64,000 nucleotides of DNA from Spiribacter roseus (GTDB lineage: Bacteria > Pseudomonadota > Gammaproteobacteria > Nitrococcales > Nitrococcaceae), in NCBI RefSeq assembly GCF_002813635.1, contig NZ_CP016382.1:248001-312000 (forward strand). Reading direction: 5' to 3'. A program made the translations under genes and the position numbers. Every line of letters begins with the position of its first letter. Positions within the stretch are counted from its first letter, which is position 1. This document shows, piece after piece, positions 19,805 to 28,930 of this stretch. The notes under the pieces were generated by a model, which saw nothing but the letters and a program-made list of their open reading frames with translations, was not told the DNA's origin and searched no databases.

Positions 19805-19826
19805 AACCATTCTGCAACCATTCAGC
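19805..19826 (+). repeat. Two tandem 11-base repeats in the livJ leader
   Basis: AACCATTCTGC (19805-19815) is followed directly by AACCATTCAGC (19816-19826), 10 of 11 bases identical. A period of one DNA helical turn suggests tandem protein contacts; the copies lie between the predicted transcription start and the ribosome site, so an RNA-level role is also possible. Confidence 0.6.
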
Positions 19827-19838
19827 GGAGTCTGTGAC

Positions 19839-21050
19839 ATGAGCATCAATGGCAAGCTAGCAGGGGCGCTGGGCGCCCTGTCCCTGGCCGTCGCCGCCGG
19901 CGGCGCCCAGGCCGAACTCAAGGTCGGGGCGCTGTTGCCGCTGACCGGCGATCTCCAGGCCTATGGCGAGAGTTCGCGCAACGGCATCAACCTGGCCGCC
20001 GAAGAGATCAACGCCGCGGGCGGTGTGCTGGGCGAGCCCATGACCATCGAGATCGCCGACACCCAGACCGAACCGCAGTCGGGCGTCGATGCCGCCCAGC
20101 GGCTGGTCTCGGTGCAGGGGGTTTCGGCGATCGTCGGTGCCCTGTCGAGCGGTGTCACCATTCCGGTGGCCAGCAGTGTCTCGGCGGTGGAAGGCGTGCC
20201 GCAGATCTCCGGGGCCTCGACCTCGCCGGTGATGACCGATCTCGATGACAACGACTTCCTGTTCCGCACCACGCCCTCGGACGCCTTCCAGGGCACGGCG
20301 CTGGCCGAAGTGGCCGGCGATGAGGGCATGGACAGCGTCGCCATCATGTACATCAACAATGACTATGGCGAAGGCCTGGCCGATGCCTTCACCGACTCGT
20401 TCGAGGCCGCCGGCGGAGAGGTCGTGGGCACTTCCGCCTATGAACCGGGCCTCGCTTCTTATCGCGGCGAGCTGAGTCAGGTCTCGGATGGCGAGTCACC
20501 GCTGCTGCTGATCGGCTATCCCGAAAACGGTCAGACCATCCTGCGCCAGGCGCTCGAGGGCGGTCATTTCCGCGACTTCCTGTTCACCGATGGCATGAAG
20601 TCGCCGCAGATCGTGGAGAACCTGGGCGCGCAGTACCTGAACGGCAGTGCCGGGACCGTGCCACAGGCCCGCGATGACACGGACGCCGCGCAGCACTTCA
20701 CCGAGGCCTACGAGGCCAGCTTTGGCGAGCTGCCGCCGGTGCCCTACATCGACACCGCTTATGATGCCGTCTACACCATCGCCCTGGCCGCGGTGGCGGC
20801 CGACAGCACCGATCCGGTGGCCATCCGCGATCATCTGCGGGCGGTGAACGATCCGGACGGCGAGCCGGTGGGCCCGGGTGACTTCGCCGAGGCCGCCGAG
20901 CTGCTCGGCAATGGCCAGGCGGTCAACTACGAGGGGGCTTCCGGCAGCGTCAACTACGACGACAATGGCGATGTGGCGGGCACCTTCGCCCATTGGGAGA
21001 TCGAGGACGGCGAGTATGTGACCGTCCGGGTGTTCGAGCCCTCGATGTAA
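19839..21050 (+). CDS. livJ: Branched-chain amino acid ABC transporter, periplasmic binding protein
   Basis: Captures leucine/isoleucine/valine (or a related amino acid or amide) for the LivHMGF transporter. 403 residues: Sec signal peptide with cleavage near GAQA-E (residue 26), then the Peripla_BP_6 fold starting LKVGALLPLTGDLQAYGES and including GALSSGVTIPVA and SAYEPGLASYRGEL. It is strongly acidic, as expected in a halophile. The ATG at 19839 has CGGAG 8 bases upstream. The matching permease and ATPase genes lie 4 kb away on the other strand, separated by the sulfate operon; it converges on cysA with an 8-base gap. Confidence 0.88.
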   Translation: MSINGKLAGALGALSLAVAAGGAQAELKVGALLPLTGDLQAYGESSRNGINLAAEEINAAGGVLGEPMTIEIADTQTEPQSGVDAAQRLVSVQGVSAIVGALSSGVTIPVASSVSAVEGVPQISGASTSPVMTDLDDNDFLFRTTPSDAFQGTALAEVAGDEGMDSVAIMYINNDYGEGLADAFTDSFEAAGGEVVGTSAYEPGLASYRGELSQVSDGESPLLLIGYPENGQTILRQALEGGHFRDFLFTDGMKSPQIVENLGAQYLNGSAGTVPQARDDTDAAQHFTEAYEASFGELPPVPYIDTAYDAVYTIALAAVAADSTDPVAIRDHLRAVNDPDGEPVGPGDFAEAAELLGNGQAVNYEGASGSVNYDDNGDVAGTFAHWEIEDGEYVTVRVFEPSM

Positions 21051-21058
21051 AAGAGCCC

Positions 21059-22177
21059 TCAACCCGCACCGGCCGCCGGGTCGGTGCGGGGCCAGACGAT
21101 TGGCTGGGGCGCCTGGACGTAATCGCTGAACAGGTGGCCGTGCTCGGGAATCGCAAAATACCGTTCACCGCGCTGCGGTCTGCGGGCATCGAATGCCGAG
21201 TGCGAGATGCCCACTTCCCAGAGATCCTCACTTTCCCAGCCATCGGGGCGGAGTTCGATACGTACCTCCGCACCGATCAGATTGACCGCCTCGACCCGCA
21301 GGGGCAGATAGGCATCGGCGGTGGGCTGATCGACCAGTCGCAGGGCATGCGGGCGCACGTAGAGCTGCGCTGACTCCCCGGCATACGCAGCGGGCAGTCG
21401 GACGAACGCCACACCCTGGGTCAGGGCATTGTCATGCACCGACCCTGACAGCACGTTGACGCGACCCAGGAAGTCGAACACGAAACGACTCGCCGGATGC
21501 TGGTACAGGCGCTGCGGGGCATCGATCTGCTCGACACGGCCCTGGTTCATGACCACCACCTGATCGGACAGCTCCAGCGCCTCTTCCTGGTCGTGGGTAA
21601 CGAACACGCTGGTGAAATGCAATTGATCGTGCAGATTCCGCAGCCACCGGCGAAGCTCTTTACGCACCCGCGCATCAAGGGCACCGAACGGCTCATCGAG
21701 CAATAGAATGTCAGGTTCCACCGCCAGCGCCCGGGCCAGAGCAATACGCTGTTTCTGGCCGCCTGATAGCTGGGCGGGATGGCGATCCGCGAGGTGGCCG
21801 AGCTGCACCATGTCGAGCAACTCATTCACCCGCTGCCGAATGCGTGTCGAATCAGGGCGCGTCCGGCGGGGCCGTACGCTGAGCCCAAACGCGACATTCT
21901 CGGCCACACTCATGTGCCGGAACAGCGCATAATGCTGAAAGACGAAGCCCACCCGCCGGTCCCGCACCGGCACATCAGTGACATCGCGACCAGCCAGCCG
22001 GACGCGGCCCCGATCGGGGGCTTCGAGCCCGGCGAGGATGCGCAGCAGCGTGGTCTTGCCTGACCCGGACGGGCCAAGCAGGGCGGTGAGCTGTCCCGCC
22101 GGGAGTTCCAGATCGATCCGGCCCAGGGCGTTCACGCCGCGGAAGGACTTTTCTATCGCATCAATCTCGATACTCAT
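21059..22177 (-). CDS. cysA: Sulfate/thiosulfate ABC transporter ATP-binding protein
   Basis: Energises sulfate/thiosulfate import with CysT/CysW and Sbp. 372 residues: ABC domain with Walker [10 protein letters not shown] near residue 36, signature [15 protein letters not shown] near residue 132, Walker [14 protein letters not shown] near residue 153, and the H-loop [12 protein letters not shown]. After residue 240 comes the CysA-type regulatory domain ([19 protein letters not shown]). The ATG at 22177 has GAGG 8 bases before it. It is the last gene of sbp-cysT-cysW-cysA, 10 bases after cysW. A GC-rich hairpin lies over its final codons. Confidence 0.93.
   Translation of the reverse strand: MSIEIDAIEKSFRGVNALGRIDLELPAGQLTALLGPSGSGKTTLLRILAGLEAPDRGRVRLAGRDVTDVPVRDRRVGFVFQHYALFRHMSVAENVAFGLSVRPRRTRPDSTRIRQRVNELLDMVQLGHLADRHPAQLSGGQKQRIALARALAVEPDILLLDEPFGALDARVRKELRRWLRNLHDQLHFTSVFVTHDQEEALELSDQVVVMNQGRVEQIDAPQRLYQHPASRFVFDFLGRVNVLSGSVHDNALTQGVAFVRLPAAYAGESAQLYVRPHALRLVDQPTADAYLPLRVEAVNLIGAEVRIELRPDGWESEDLWEVGISHSAFDARRPQRGERYFAIPEHGHLFSDYVQAPQPIVWPRTDPAAGAG
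21063..21090 (-). terminator. Hairpin at the end of the cys operon
   Basis: CCCGCACCG (21063-21071) pairs with CGGTGCGGG (21082-21090): 9 bp, 10-base loop. On the minus strand it is followed, after TTGAGGGC, by TCTTTT. The T tract is displaced, so this is an imperfect terminator candidate. It lies within the last cysA codons, in the 8-base cysA/livJ convergent junction. Confidence 0.35.
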
Positions 22178-22187
22178 CCAATGATCC

Positions 22188-23018
22188 TCATGGACGGTCC
22201 TGCCGCCACTCGACGATGGATTTGGCGACCAGCGTGACCAGCGCAATCGCGGCCAGCAACGAGGCGGCGGCAAAGGCGCCGGCGACGTTGGCATCCTGAT
22301 AGAGCAGTTCCACCTGCAACGGCAGGGTATTGGTCTGCCCCCGGATGCTGCCCGAGACCACCGAGACGGCACCGAACTCACCCACCGCCCGGGCGTTGGT
22401 CAGGATCACCCCATAGAGCAGCGCCCAGCGGATATTGGGCAGGGTCACCCGCCAAAACAGTTGCCAGCCCGAGGCACCCAGCACGACGCCGGCTTCTTCC
22501 TCGTCGCTGCCCTGCTGCTGCATGACCGGGATCAGCTCGCGGGCGACGAACGGGCAGGTCACGAAAATCGTGACCATCACGATGCCGGGCCAGGCAAACA
22601 TCAGCTGGATGTCCTGACTGCCAAGCCATGCGCCGATCCCGCCGTTGCGCCCGTAGAGCAGCAGATACAACAGGCCGGCGACGATGGGCGAGACTGCAAA
22701 GGGGATGTCGATCAACGCGGTCAGCAACCGACGCCCGGGAAACCGGAAGCGGGTGACCAGCCAGGCCAGAAACACCCCGAAGACCATATTGAGCGGCACG
22801 GTCAGCAGCGCGACGAACAGTGTCAGACCGATGGCGTCCAGGGTGTAGGGATCGAGCAGCGTGCCGGTGTACCCGCTCAAGCCCTTGGCGAAGGCCTCGG
22901 TCACAATCACCACCAGCGGCATGAACAGGAAAAGCCCACTGATCAGCGTGGCGAGCCCGATCAGTATTCGCCGCACGGCGGCGCCGTCTCCCACCCGACG
23001 AGCGATGCGTGCCGGCAT
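22188..23018 (-). CDS. cysW: Sulfate ABC transporter permease CysW
   Basis: Inner-membrane permease subunit for sulfate/thiosulfate. 276 residues with six hydrophobic spans and the BPD_transp_1 EAA loop ([22 protein letters not shown], key residues [11 protein letters not shown] near 180). [16 protein letters not shown] is the family's typical end-of-loop stretch. It lies between cysT (3-base gap) and cysA (10-base gap). Residue pattern matches CysW better than CysT because of the [14 protein letters not shown] segment near residue 33. Confidence 0.92.
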   Translation of the reverse strand: MPARIARRVGDGAAVRRILIGLATLISGLFLFMPLVVIVTEAFAKGLSGYTGTLLDPYTLDAIGLTLFVALLTVPLNMVFGVFLAWLVTRFRFPGRRLLTALIDIPFAVSPIVAGLLYLLLYGRNGGIGAWLGSQDIQLMFAWPGIVMVTIFVTCPFVARELIPVMQQQGSDEEEAGVVLGASGWQLFWRVTLPNIRWALLYGVILTNARAVGEFGAVSVVSGSIRGQTNTLPLQVELLYQDANVAGAFAAASLLAAIALVTLVAKSIVEWRQDRP

Positions 23019-23021
23019 CGG

Positions 23022-23876
23022 CTAGCCCCCGCGCAGGCGCTTCACACTGCGCTCCTGCCAGATGTTGATCACCAGCAGCAGTACCAGCGAAGCGGTCAGG
23101 ACCACCGCCGCAATGGCACTGGCTGCCGGGAAGTCGTATTCCTCGAGTCTCACAAGAATCATCAGGCTGATCACCTCGCTGATATACGGCGAGTTGCCAG
23201 CGATGAAGATCACCGCTCCGTACTCGCCCAGGCTACGCGCGAAAGACAGCCCACCGCCGGTGACGATCGCCGGCCACAGACTGGGCAGCAGGATGCGCCG
23301 AAACACCGTCAGGTCCGAGGCGCCCAGGCTCATGGCCGCTTCCTCGTCCTCACCGGGCAGATCTTCGAGTACCGGCTGCACAGTCCGCACGACGAACGGC
23401 ACACTGGTGAATGCCATGGCCACTATGATGCCAAGCGGGGTGTAGGCCACTTCGATGCCCACCCGAGCCAGGGCCTGACCGTACCAGCCGTTCTCGGCGA
23501 ACAGCGCTGCCAGAGTGATGCCGGCCACCGCCGTGGGCAGGGCGAAGGGCAGATCCATGAGGGCATCCAGCAGACGTCGCCCCGGAAATGAATAGCGTAC
23601 CAGTACCCAGGCCATCAGGACCCCGAACACGCAGTTGAATAGTGATGCTGCCAGCGCGGTCAGGACGGTGACCCGGAAGGCGGCCACCACCCGCGGGTCG
23701 CTGATCACGAACCAGAACGCCTCCCAGCCCATCCCGGCTGCTCGGATGAACAGACCGGTGATGGGCAGGAGGACGACAAGGCCGAGAAAAAACAGCGAGA
23801 CGCCGAGGCTCAGACCAAACCCCGGCAGGACGCGCTTAGCGACGCTGGAGCTGATCGAGTCTGCCTCCGCTTGCAA
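23022..23876 (-). CDS. cysT: Sulfate ABC transporter permease CysT (CysU)
   Basis: Partner permease of CysW. About 284 residues, six membrane spans, EAA loop [20 protein letters not shown], and [19 protein letters not shown]. The N-terminal [18 protein letters not shown] aligns with the start of E. coli CysU. No ATG or GTG start exists: the candidates are TTG at 23876 (GGAG 4 bases upstream, chosen because it best fits homolog length) and TTG at 23909 (GAGG closely upstream). Either way the start lies inside the end of sbp (41 or 74 bases of overlap), implying coupled translation. Confidence 0.88.
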   Translation of the reverse strand: MQAEADSISSSVAKRVLPGFGLSLGVSLFFLGLVVLLPITGLFIRAAGMGWEAFWFVISDPRVVAAFRVTVLTALAASLFNCVFGVLMAWVLVRYSFPGRRLLDALMDLPFALPTAVAGITLAALFAENGWYGQALARVGIEVAYTPLGIIVAMAFTSVPFVVRTVQPVLEDLPGEDEEAAMSLGASDLTVFRRILLPSLWPAIVTGGGLSFARSLGEYGAVIFIAGNSPYISEVISLMILVRLEEYDFPAASAIAAVVLTASLVLLLVINIWQERSVKRLRGG

Positions 23877-24840
23877 AGATCTCCATCGCGTTGTCCCAGC
23901 TGCCCGCAATTTCCTCGACGCTCAGCAGTTCGACGTTAGGGAACCGGTCTGCGTTTTCCGCCTGGACGGTATCGTCGTGGACCCGGTAATTGAAGCCGGC
24001 CAGCAGACGCTGCGCCTCGGTGGAGTAGAGGTGCTCGAGATAGGCCCGCGCCAGATCCTCAGTGCCGTTGGCTTCAACGTTCGCATCGATCATCGTGACG
24101 GGGAATTCGGCACGGAAACTGACCTCGGGCACTACGACCTCGAAGCGCTGGTCGGGATGCAGAGTGGCGATGTTGTTGACCTCGGACTCGAAGGTAAGCA
24201 GCACATCACCCAGGCCACGCTCGACAAACGTGGTGGTTGAGCCACGCCCGCCCGAGTCGAATACCTGCACCCGCTCGAGCAGATCGCTCAGGAAGGCATC
24301 GATGCGCTCGGGATCGTCGCCGAAGCGCTGTTGGGCGTAGCCCATGGCGGCGAGGAAGGTGTAGCGCGCGTTCCCGGAGGTCTTGGGGTTGGGCATGATC
24401 AGGTCAACATCCTCGCGCACCAGATCATCCCAGTTGTCGATATCCTTCGGGTTACCCTCGCGGACCAGAAAGGCCATGGTCGAGTAGTAAGGCGAGCTGT
24501 TGTTGGGTAGCCGGTCAGCCCAGTCCGTCGGGATCAGACGGCCGCGCTCGGCGAGGATGTTGACGTCGGTGACCTGGTTGTAGGTCACAACATCCGCCTT
24601 GAGCCCCTGCAGGATCGCACGGGCCTGCTTGGACGAGCCGGCATGGGACTGGCGGATGGTGACGGTCTCGCCGGTCTGCTCCTTCCAGTGGGCCTTGAAC
24701 AGGGTGTTGTAGTCGGCGAACAGCTCCCGGGCGATGTCGTAGGAGGAGTTCAGCAGCTCGCGGGTCTGCGCCGAGGCCGGTGCCGTAACGGCAATGGCCA
24801 GCGCGAGCGCGGTGATCAGGGATCTGGTCGTCTGGGTCAT
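23836..24840 (-). CDS. sbp: Periplasmic sulfate-binding protein
   Basis: Binds sulfate (or thiosulfate) and delivers it to CysTWA. 334 residues: Sec signal peptide (about 1-24, ending APASAQ), then the family start [51 protein letters not shown] and [21 protein letters not shown]. These are Sbp/CysP hallmarks. The ATG at 24840 (GGAGC 10 bases upstream) is preferred to a GTG 39 bases earlier. First gene of the operon. Sbp versus CysP cannot be fixed from sequence alone. Confidence 0.92.
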   Translation of the reverse strand: MTQTTRSLITALALAIAVTAPASAQTRELLNSSYDIARELFADYNTLFKAHWKEQTGETVTIRQSHAGSSKQARAILQGLKADVVTYNQVTDVNILAERGRLIPTDWADRLPNNSSPYYSTMAFLVREGNPKDIDNWDDLVREDVDLIMPNPKTSGNARYTFLAAMGYAQQRFGDDPERIDAFLSDLLERVQVFDSGGRGSTTTFVERGLGDVLLTFESEVNNIATLHPDQRFEVVVPEVSFRAEFPVTMIDANVEANGTEDLARAYLEHLYSTEAQRLLAGFNYRVHDDTVQAENADRFPNVELLSVEEIAGSWDNAMEIFASGGRLDQLQRR

Positions 24841-24876
24841 GGCGATGAATGCTCCGATTGTCGACGGTTCAATATG

Positions 24877-24898
24877 CACTTTTGAACTATGAAAAGTG
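24877..24898. promoter_or_regulatory. Perfect 7-bp inverted repeat upstream of sbp
   Basis: CACTTTT (24877-24883) and AAAAGTG (24892-24898) flank an 8-base spacer, 37 bases before the sbp start in a locally AT-rich part of the 161-base gap between sbp and livM. The geometry suits a dimeric regulator such as a CysB-like LysR protein. No clear -35 box was found. The rest of the gap holds no gene. Confidence 0.5.
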
Positions 24899-25001
24899 TC
24901 TCGTTAGAACCGGAAGATAGTCGGACAGTCGCTCAGCCACAATGGATCGAGCAGACGGATTCGGACTCAGCTTACAACCCTGAGTTATAGGGTGATGGCC
25001 G

Positions 25002-25934
25002 TCAGCGTTTCTCGCCGGGCATCGGCGGGCGCTTCTCCGGCAGCAGACCCTGCGGCCGGCTGACCAAGATGATCTGCAGCAGGATGCCGATCAGGAACAC
25101 GCGGAAGGCGCTTTCGCTGCCGATCAGCGCAGTGGGCACCAGCCCGGCGATCATCTCGGTGGACGACCAGATCAGCCACACCACCAGCGCCCCCAGCATG
25201 GCGCCCAGGTTGTTGCCACTGCCGCCGGCGATGAGCATCACCCAGACGAGGAAGGTGCCGTAGAGCGGCCGGAAGGCCTCGGGGCTGACGAAGCCGACGA
25301 AGTGGGCATACAGCCCGCCGCCGAGCGCCATCAGGCAGGAACCGGTGACGAATGCCTGCCGCCGGAATCGCGCGATGTCCTTGCCCGCGGCGGCCGTGGC
25401 CGGTTCATTATCGCGGATGGCCCGCAGGACCCGGCCCCAGGGCGAGCGCCGGGCGATTTCCACCAGCAGCCAGGTGACCGCGACGAACGCGGCGATGATC
25501 AACAGGTATCCGTTGTTGCCCAGACCGAAGGGTTTCTCGATGCCAGGGATACCGCGTGTGCCGTTGCTCAGCCAACCCTCGTTGACGAAGAACAGGCGGA
25601 TGATCTCGGCGATGCCGATGGTGGCGATGGCCAGATAATCCGTACGCAGCCGTGCGGTGATGCGGGCCACCAGCCACGCCACCGGGATACAGGCGATCAC
25701 CGACCCGACCAGTCCCACCCCAAACGGCAGATCAAAGCCACCGACGCGGCCCTCGGCCGGGGCGGTGGTCAGGATGGCCGTGGTATAGGCGCCCACGGCA
25801 AAGAAGCCGGCGATGCCGATGTTGAACTGCCCGGTCATGCCCCACTGCATGTTCAGGCCCAGCGCCATGATCGCGTAGATGCCGACCAGGCTCAGAAAAA
25901 ACACCGCGTAGGCGCTCAGTCCCGCAATGTCCAT
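25002..25934 (-). CDS. livM: Branched-chain amino acid ABC permease LivM
   Basis: One of two permease subunits of the LIV importer. 310 residues with 8-9 hydrophobic spans. Family landmarks: GLNMQWGMTGQFNIGIAGFFAVGAY near residue 27 (key G-Q-F-N), DYLAIATIGIAEIIRLF, TRGIPGIEKPF and the EAA-like AIRDNEPATAAAGKD near residue 192. Last gene of the liv operon; its start overlaps the livH stop as TGATG. The C-terminus ends with RPQGLLPEKRP, typical of LivM. Confidence 0.93.
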   Translation of the reverse strand: MDIAGLSAYAVFFLSLVGIYAIMALGLNMQWGMTGQFNIGIAGFFAVGAYTTAILTTAPAEGRVGGFDLPFGVGLVGSVIACIPVAWLVARITARLRTDYLAIATIGIAEIIRLFFVNEGWLSNGTRGIPGIEKPFGLGNNGYLLIIAAFVAVTWLLVEIARRSPWGRVLRAIRDNEPATAAAGKDIARFRRQAFVTGSCLMALGGGLYAHFVGFVSPEAFRPLYGTFLVWVMLIAGGSGNNLGAMLGALVVWLIWSSTEMIAGLVPTALIGSESAFRVFLIGILLQIILVSRPQGLLPEKRPPMPGEKR

Positions 25935-26794
25935 CAGGCATTCCCCTTAATAATGCCCTGGGGCCGGAAGACCAGCGTGGCCACCATGATGGCGAACGCC
26001 ACCGCCGGCTTATAGGCCCCGGGAATGACCAGTGTCGAGAGCTCCATCGCACAACCGATCACCAGGCCGCCCAGAATCGCCCCGTACGGTCGGCCGATCC
26101 CGCCAAGGATGGTGGCGGCAAAGATCGGCAGCAGCAGTGTCCAGCCCATGACCGGATGCAGGCGCGTGTCCATGCCCAGGAACACGCCCGCCGCGGCGGC
26201 TAGCGCGCCGCCGATGCCCCAGGTCCACATGATCACCCGGTTGGCGGGGATACCGGTCACCAGGGCCAGGTCCATGTTGTCGCTCATCGCCCGCATGGCC
26301 TTACCCATACGGGTGCGGCTGAGGAACAGGTGTACGATCAGCACCAGTCCCGCCGCCGCGGCGAAGATCAGCAGGTGATCGGGCTTGACGGTGAGCGGAC
26401 CGAATCGCAGCGGCAGCTGGATGCCCGCCTCGTAGACCTGGTTACTGCCGCCCCAGACCATCTGGATGAAGGACCGCAGGACCAGCGCGGTGGCGAACGA
26501 GGCGATCAGCAGGATCACCGGCTGCACCCGGCGGATGCGGCGATAGACCACCTGGTCGATGAGGATCGCCAGCCCACCGGTCAGCAGCATCGCCACGGGC
26601 AGTGCCGCCAGCACCGGCAGGTTGAACACCGTCACCACGGTGAGTGCGAAGTACGCGCCAATCGCCATGAAATCGCCGTGGGCGAAATGCGCGAAGCGCA
26701 GCACGCCGAAGATCATGGTGGCCCCCACCGCGCCCAGTGCCAGAATGCTGCCGAGCAGGATGCCGTTGATGAGCAGCTGGATGATCTCGATCAT
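25934..26794 (-). CDS. livH: Branched-chain amino acid ABC permease LivH
   Basis: Second permease subunit of the LIV importer. 286 residues, about eight membrane spans. Recognised by NGILLGSILALGAVGATMIFGVLRFAHFAHGDF near the N-terminus (key stretch FAHGDFMAIGAY), RTRMGKAMRAMSDNMDLA and the C-terminal FRPQGIIKG. Starts 6 bases after livF and runs one base into livM. Confidence 0.93.
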   Translation of the reverse strand: MIEIIQLLINGILLGSILALGAVGATMIFGVLRFAHFAHGDFMAIGAYFALTVVTVFNLPVLAALPVAMLLTGGLAILIDQVVYRRIRRVQPVILLIASFATALVLRSFIQMVWGGSNQVYEAGIQLPLRFGPLTVKPDHLLIFAAAAGLVLIVHLFLSRTRMGKAMRAMSDNMDLALVTGIPANRVIMWTWGIGGALAAAAGVFLGMDTRLHPVMGWTLLLPIFAATILGGIGRPYGAILGGLVIGCAMELSTLVIPGAYKPAVAFAIMVATLVFRPQGIIKGNA

Positions 26795-26800
26795 GTGCGC

Positions 26801-27505
26801 CTATCCACCCAGAAACATTTCGGCGACTTCGGTGTTGGCGAGCAGGGCGGGCCCGGTGTCCTCGTAGCGGTTCTCGCCGGTGGCCAGCACATAGCCGCGA
26901 TCGGCGGCCGCCAGGGCCTGACGGGCGTTCTGCTCGACCATGAGCACGCCGATGCCCAGCTGGTTGATGCCCCGGATGCGCTCGAACGTTTCGTCGATCA
27001 GCCGCGGCGACAGCCCGGCGGTGGGTTCATCGAGCATCAGCAGCGTCGGCTCGACCATCAGCGCCCGGCCCATGGCCACCATCTGGCGCTCGCCACCGGA
27101 CATGACCCCCGCCTGCTGGTGGCGGCGCTCCTTGAGCCGGGGGAAGATCTCGAAGACCCGCTCCATGCGCGGGCCGTTGGGGCCGCGCAGCACATAGGCG
27201 CCCAGCTCGAGGTTTTCCACCACGCTCAGGGACGGGAACACGTTGGCCTCCTGGGGGACGTAGGCGATGCCGCGGCTGACCATGCGCTCGGCGGGGCGGT
27301 TGGTGATGGCCTCGCCGCGATAGCGCACCTGACCGCTGCGGATGGGCACCAGCCCGAACATCGCCTTCATGGCGGTGGACTTACCGGCACCGTTGGGTCC
27401 GATGATGACCACGATTTCGTCGGCCTCCACCCGCAGGTGCAGGTCGCGCAGGATGTCGACACCGCCGTAGCCGGCGTATAGCGCCTCGGCACTCAGCAGG
27501 CTCAT
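26801..27505 (-). CDS. livF: Branched-chain amino acid ABC ATP-binding protein LivF
   Basis: ATPase subunit of the LIV importer. 234 residues: Walker A GPNGAGKSTAMKA near residue 37, PQEANVFPSLSVVENLELGAY (key Q-loop PQEANVFP), signature MSGGERQMVAMGRALM near residue 137 and Walker B LLMLDEPTAGLSP. Short, as expected for LivF. Its ATG overlaps the livG stop (ATGA), so the two ATPases are produced together. Confidence 0.93.
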   Translation of the reverse strand: MSLLSAEALYAGYGGVDILRDLHLRVEADEIVVIIGPNGAGKSTAMKAMFGLVPIRSGQVRYRGEAITNRPAERMVSRGIAYVPQEANVFPSLSVVENLELGAYVLRGPNGPRMERVFEIFPRLKERRHQQAGVMSGGERQMVAMGRALMVEPTLLMLDEPTAGLSPRLIDETFERIRGINQLGIGVLMVEQNARQALAAADRGYVLATGENRYEDTGPALLANTEVAEMFLGG

Positions 27506-28287
27506 GACGCGACCCCGCCGGCGTTGCCGCTGACGCCGGTGCCGAGATACGCCTCGCGGACCTGGGGATTACGGCGCAGCGTCGCCATGTCGCCCTCGGC
27601 GATCAGCTCGCCGTTGGCCATCACCATCACCGGGTCGCAGAGCCGTGCGATCAGGTCCATGTCATGCTCAATCACGCAGAAGGTATAGCCGCGCTCGCGG
27701 TTGAGCCGCTCGATGGCGTCGGCCAGCTTGCCGAGCAGCGTCCGGTTGACCCCGGCACCCGGCTCGTCGAGTAGCACCGCCTTGGCGTCGGTCATCATGG
27801 TGCGGCCCAGATCGAGGAGTTTTTTCTGTCCCCCCGAGAGATTGCCGGCCAGCTCGTTACGCAGGTGACCGATCTCAAGAAAGTCGAGCACCTCGTCGGC
27901 CTGGCGCAGGATGGCGCGGTCCTGCTCGATGACCCGCGGCCAGCGCAGCCAGCTGTGGATGAGGTTTTCGCCCTGCTGGCGGGCCGGCACCACCATCAGA
28001 TTCTCGCGCACGGTCATGCGCGAGAACTCATGGGGGATCTGGAAGGTGCGCACCAGCCCCTGATGGAAGAGCTGATGGGTGGGCAGGCCGGTGATGTCCT
28101 CGCCGCGCAGGCGCACGACACCACTGTCCGGTGCCAGGGCGCCGGCAATGATGCTGAAAAGCGTCGATTTGCCGGCGCCATTGGGGCCGATCAGCCCCGT
28201 GACACTGCCCTCGGCGACCGTGAACGAAACCGACCGCACTGCCTGCAGGCCACCGAATGCCCGGGAGATCCGCTCGATTTCGATCAT
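27502..28287 (-). CDS. livG: Branched-chain amino acid ABC ATP-binding protein LivG
   Basis: Second ATPase subunit of the LIV importer. 261 residues: Walker A GPNGAGKSTLFSIIAG near residue 36, the insertion typical of LivG (LVRTFQIPHEFSRMTVRENL), signature LSGGQKKLLDLGRTMM near residue 149, Walker B AVLLDEPGAGVNRTL, and C-terminal NPQVREAYLG. It starts 14 bases after slyD and probably shares its transcript. Confidence 0.93.
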   Translation of the reverse strand: MIEIERISRAFGGLQAVRSVSFTVAEGSVTGLIGPNGAGKSTLFSIIAGALAPDSGVVRLRGEDITGLPTHQLFHQGLVRTFQIPHEFSRMTVRENLMVVPARQQGENLIHSWLRWPRVIEQDRAILRQADEVLDFLEIGHLRNELAGNLSGGQKKLLDLGRTMMTDAKAVLLDEPGAGVNRTLLGKLADAIERLNRERGYTFCVIEHDMDLIARLCDPVMVMANGELIAEGDMATLRRNPQVREAYLGTGVSGNAGGVAS

Positions 28288-28301
28288 GGGGTGGCCCTGG
28301 G

Positions 28302-28793
28302 TTATTCCGCCGCTTCGCCGTCGTGGTCGCCGTCGTGGACGTGGCCATGCTCGAGCTCTTCGGCCGAGGCTTCGCGGACATCCGAGACCTTGACCTTGAA
28401 GTTGAGCGTCTGGCCGGCGAGGGGATGGTTGGCATCCACCGTGACGTTGTCGCCGCTGACCGCGGCCACGGTCACCACCTGGGTGCCGGACTGGGTCTGG
28501 GCCTGAAAGCGCATCCCGGCCTCGACGTTGTCGACGCCCTCGAACATGCTCTTGGGCACGTCCTGCTGGAGGCGGTCATCACGCTCGCCATAGGCCTCTT
28601 CCGGCGGAATGCTCACGTCGACATCCTCGCCAGCGGTCTTGCCCTCAAGGGCGTTCTCGAGCCCGGGGATGATGTTGCCGGCGCCATGCAGGTACTGCAG
28701 TGGCTGGCCTTCGGGGGAGGCGTCGAGCACCTCGCCCTCGGTGTCGCGCAGGGTATAGTCGATGGCAACCACCGCGTTCTTTTCGATCTGCAT
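28302..28793 (-). CDS. slyD: FKBP-type peptidyl-prolyl isomerase, SlyD-like
   Basis: Cytoplasmic prolyl isomerase with chaperone activity. 163 residues: FKBP half-domains (about 1-70 and 125-150) around the insert-in-flap chaperone domain (AYGERDDRLQQDVPKSMF to VDANHPLAGQTLNF, key stretch NHPLAGQTLNF). E. coli SlyD has a long His/Cys metal-binding tail for nickel delivery; here the tail is short (HGHVHDGDHDGEAAE) with four histidines and no cysteine. The ATG has GAGG 6 bases upstream. It lies 14 bases before livG, an unusual partner, and has its own promoter. Confidence 0.9.
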   Translation of the reverse strand: MQIEKNAVVAIDYTLRDTEGEVLDASPEGQPLQYLHGAGNIIPGLENALEGKTAGEDVDVSIPPEEAYGERDDRLQQDVPKSMFEGVDNVEAGMRFQAQTQSGTQVVTVAAVSGDNVTVDANHPLAGQTLNFKVKVSDVREASAEELEHGHVHDGDHDGEAAE

Positions 28794-28825
28794 GGAATCC
28801 TCTGGATCTATTGAATTAAAGCGCT

Positions 28826-28854
28826 AGTGTAAACGCCCGCCAATCACCGGACAA
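28826..28854 (-). promoter_or_regulatory. Putative slyD-liv operon promoter
   Basis: On the minus strand TTGTCC (complement of 28849-28854), 17-base spacer, TACACT (complement of 28826-28831), 33 bases before the slyD ATG. Each box is 4/6 to consensus with ideal spacing. The rest of the 137-base divergent region up to 28930 shows no other feature. Confidence 0.45.
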
Positions 28855-28930
28855 ACCTCGGCGGCTGGCCATTACGGCATGGGGGCGCTAGCCTTTCCGC
28901 CCTGTCCGACAACTCCCGGGAGGTAAGTCC

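Noticed and set aside
24841..24879. GTG start for sbp 39 bases upstream
   Set aside because: It lies within the inverted repeat and has no ribosome site; ATG 24840 has GGAGC and begins the signal peptide.
26330..27481. Plus-strand frame opposite livF/livH
   Set aside because: His/Asp/Gln-rich shadow, no domain, no ribosome site.
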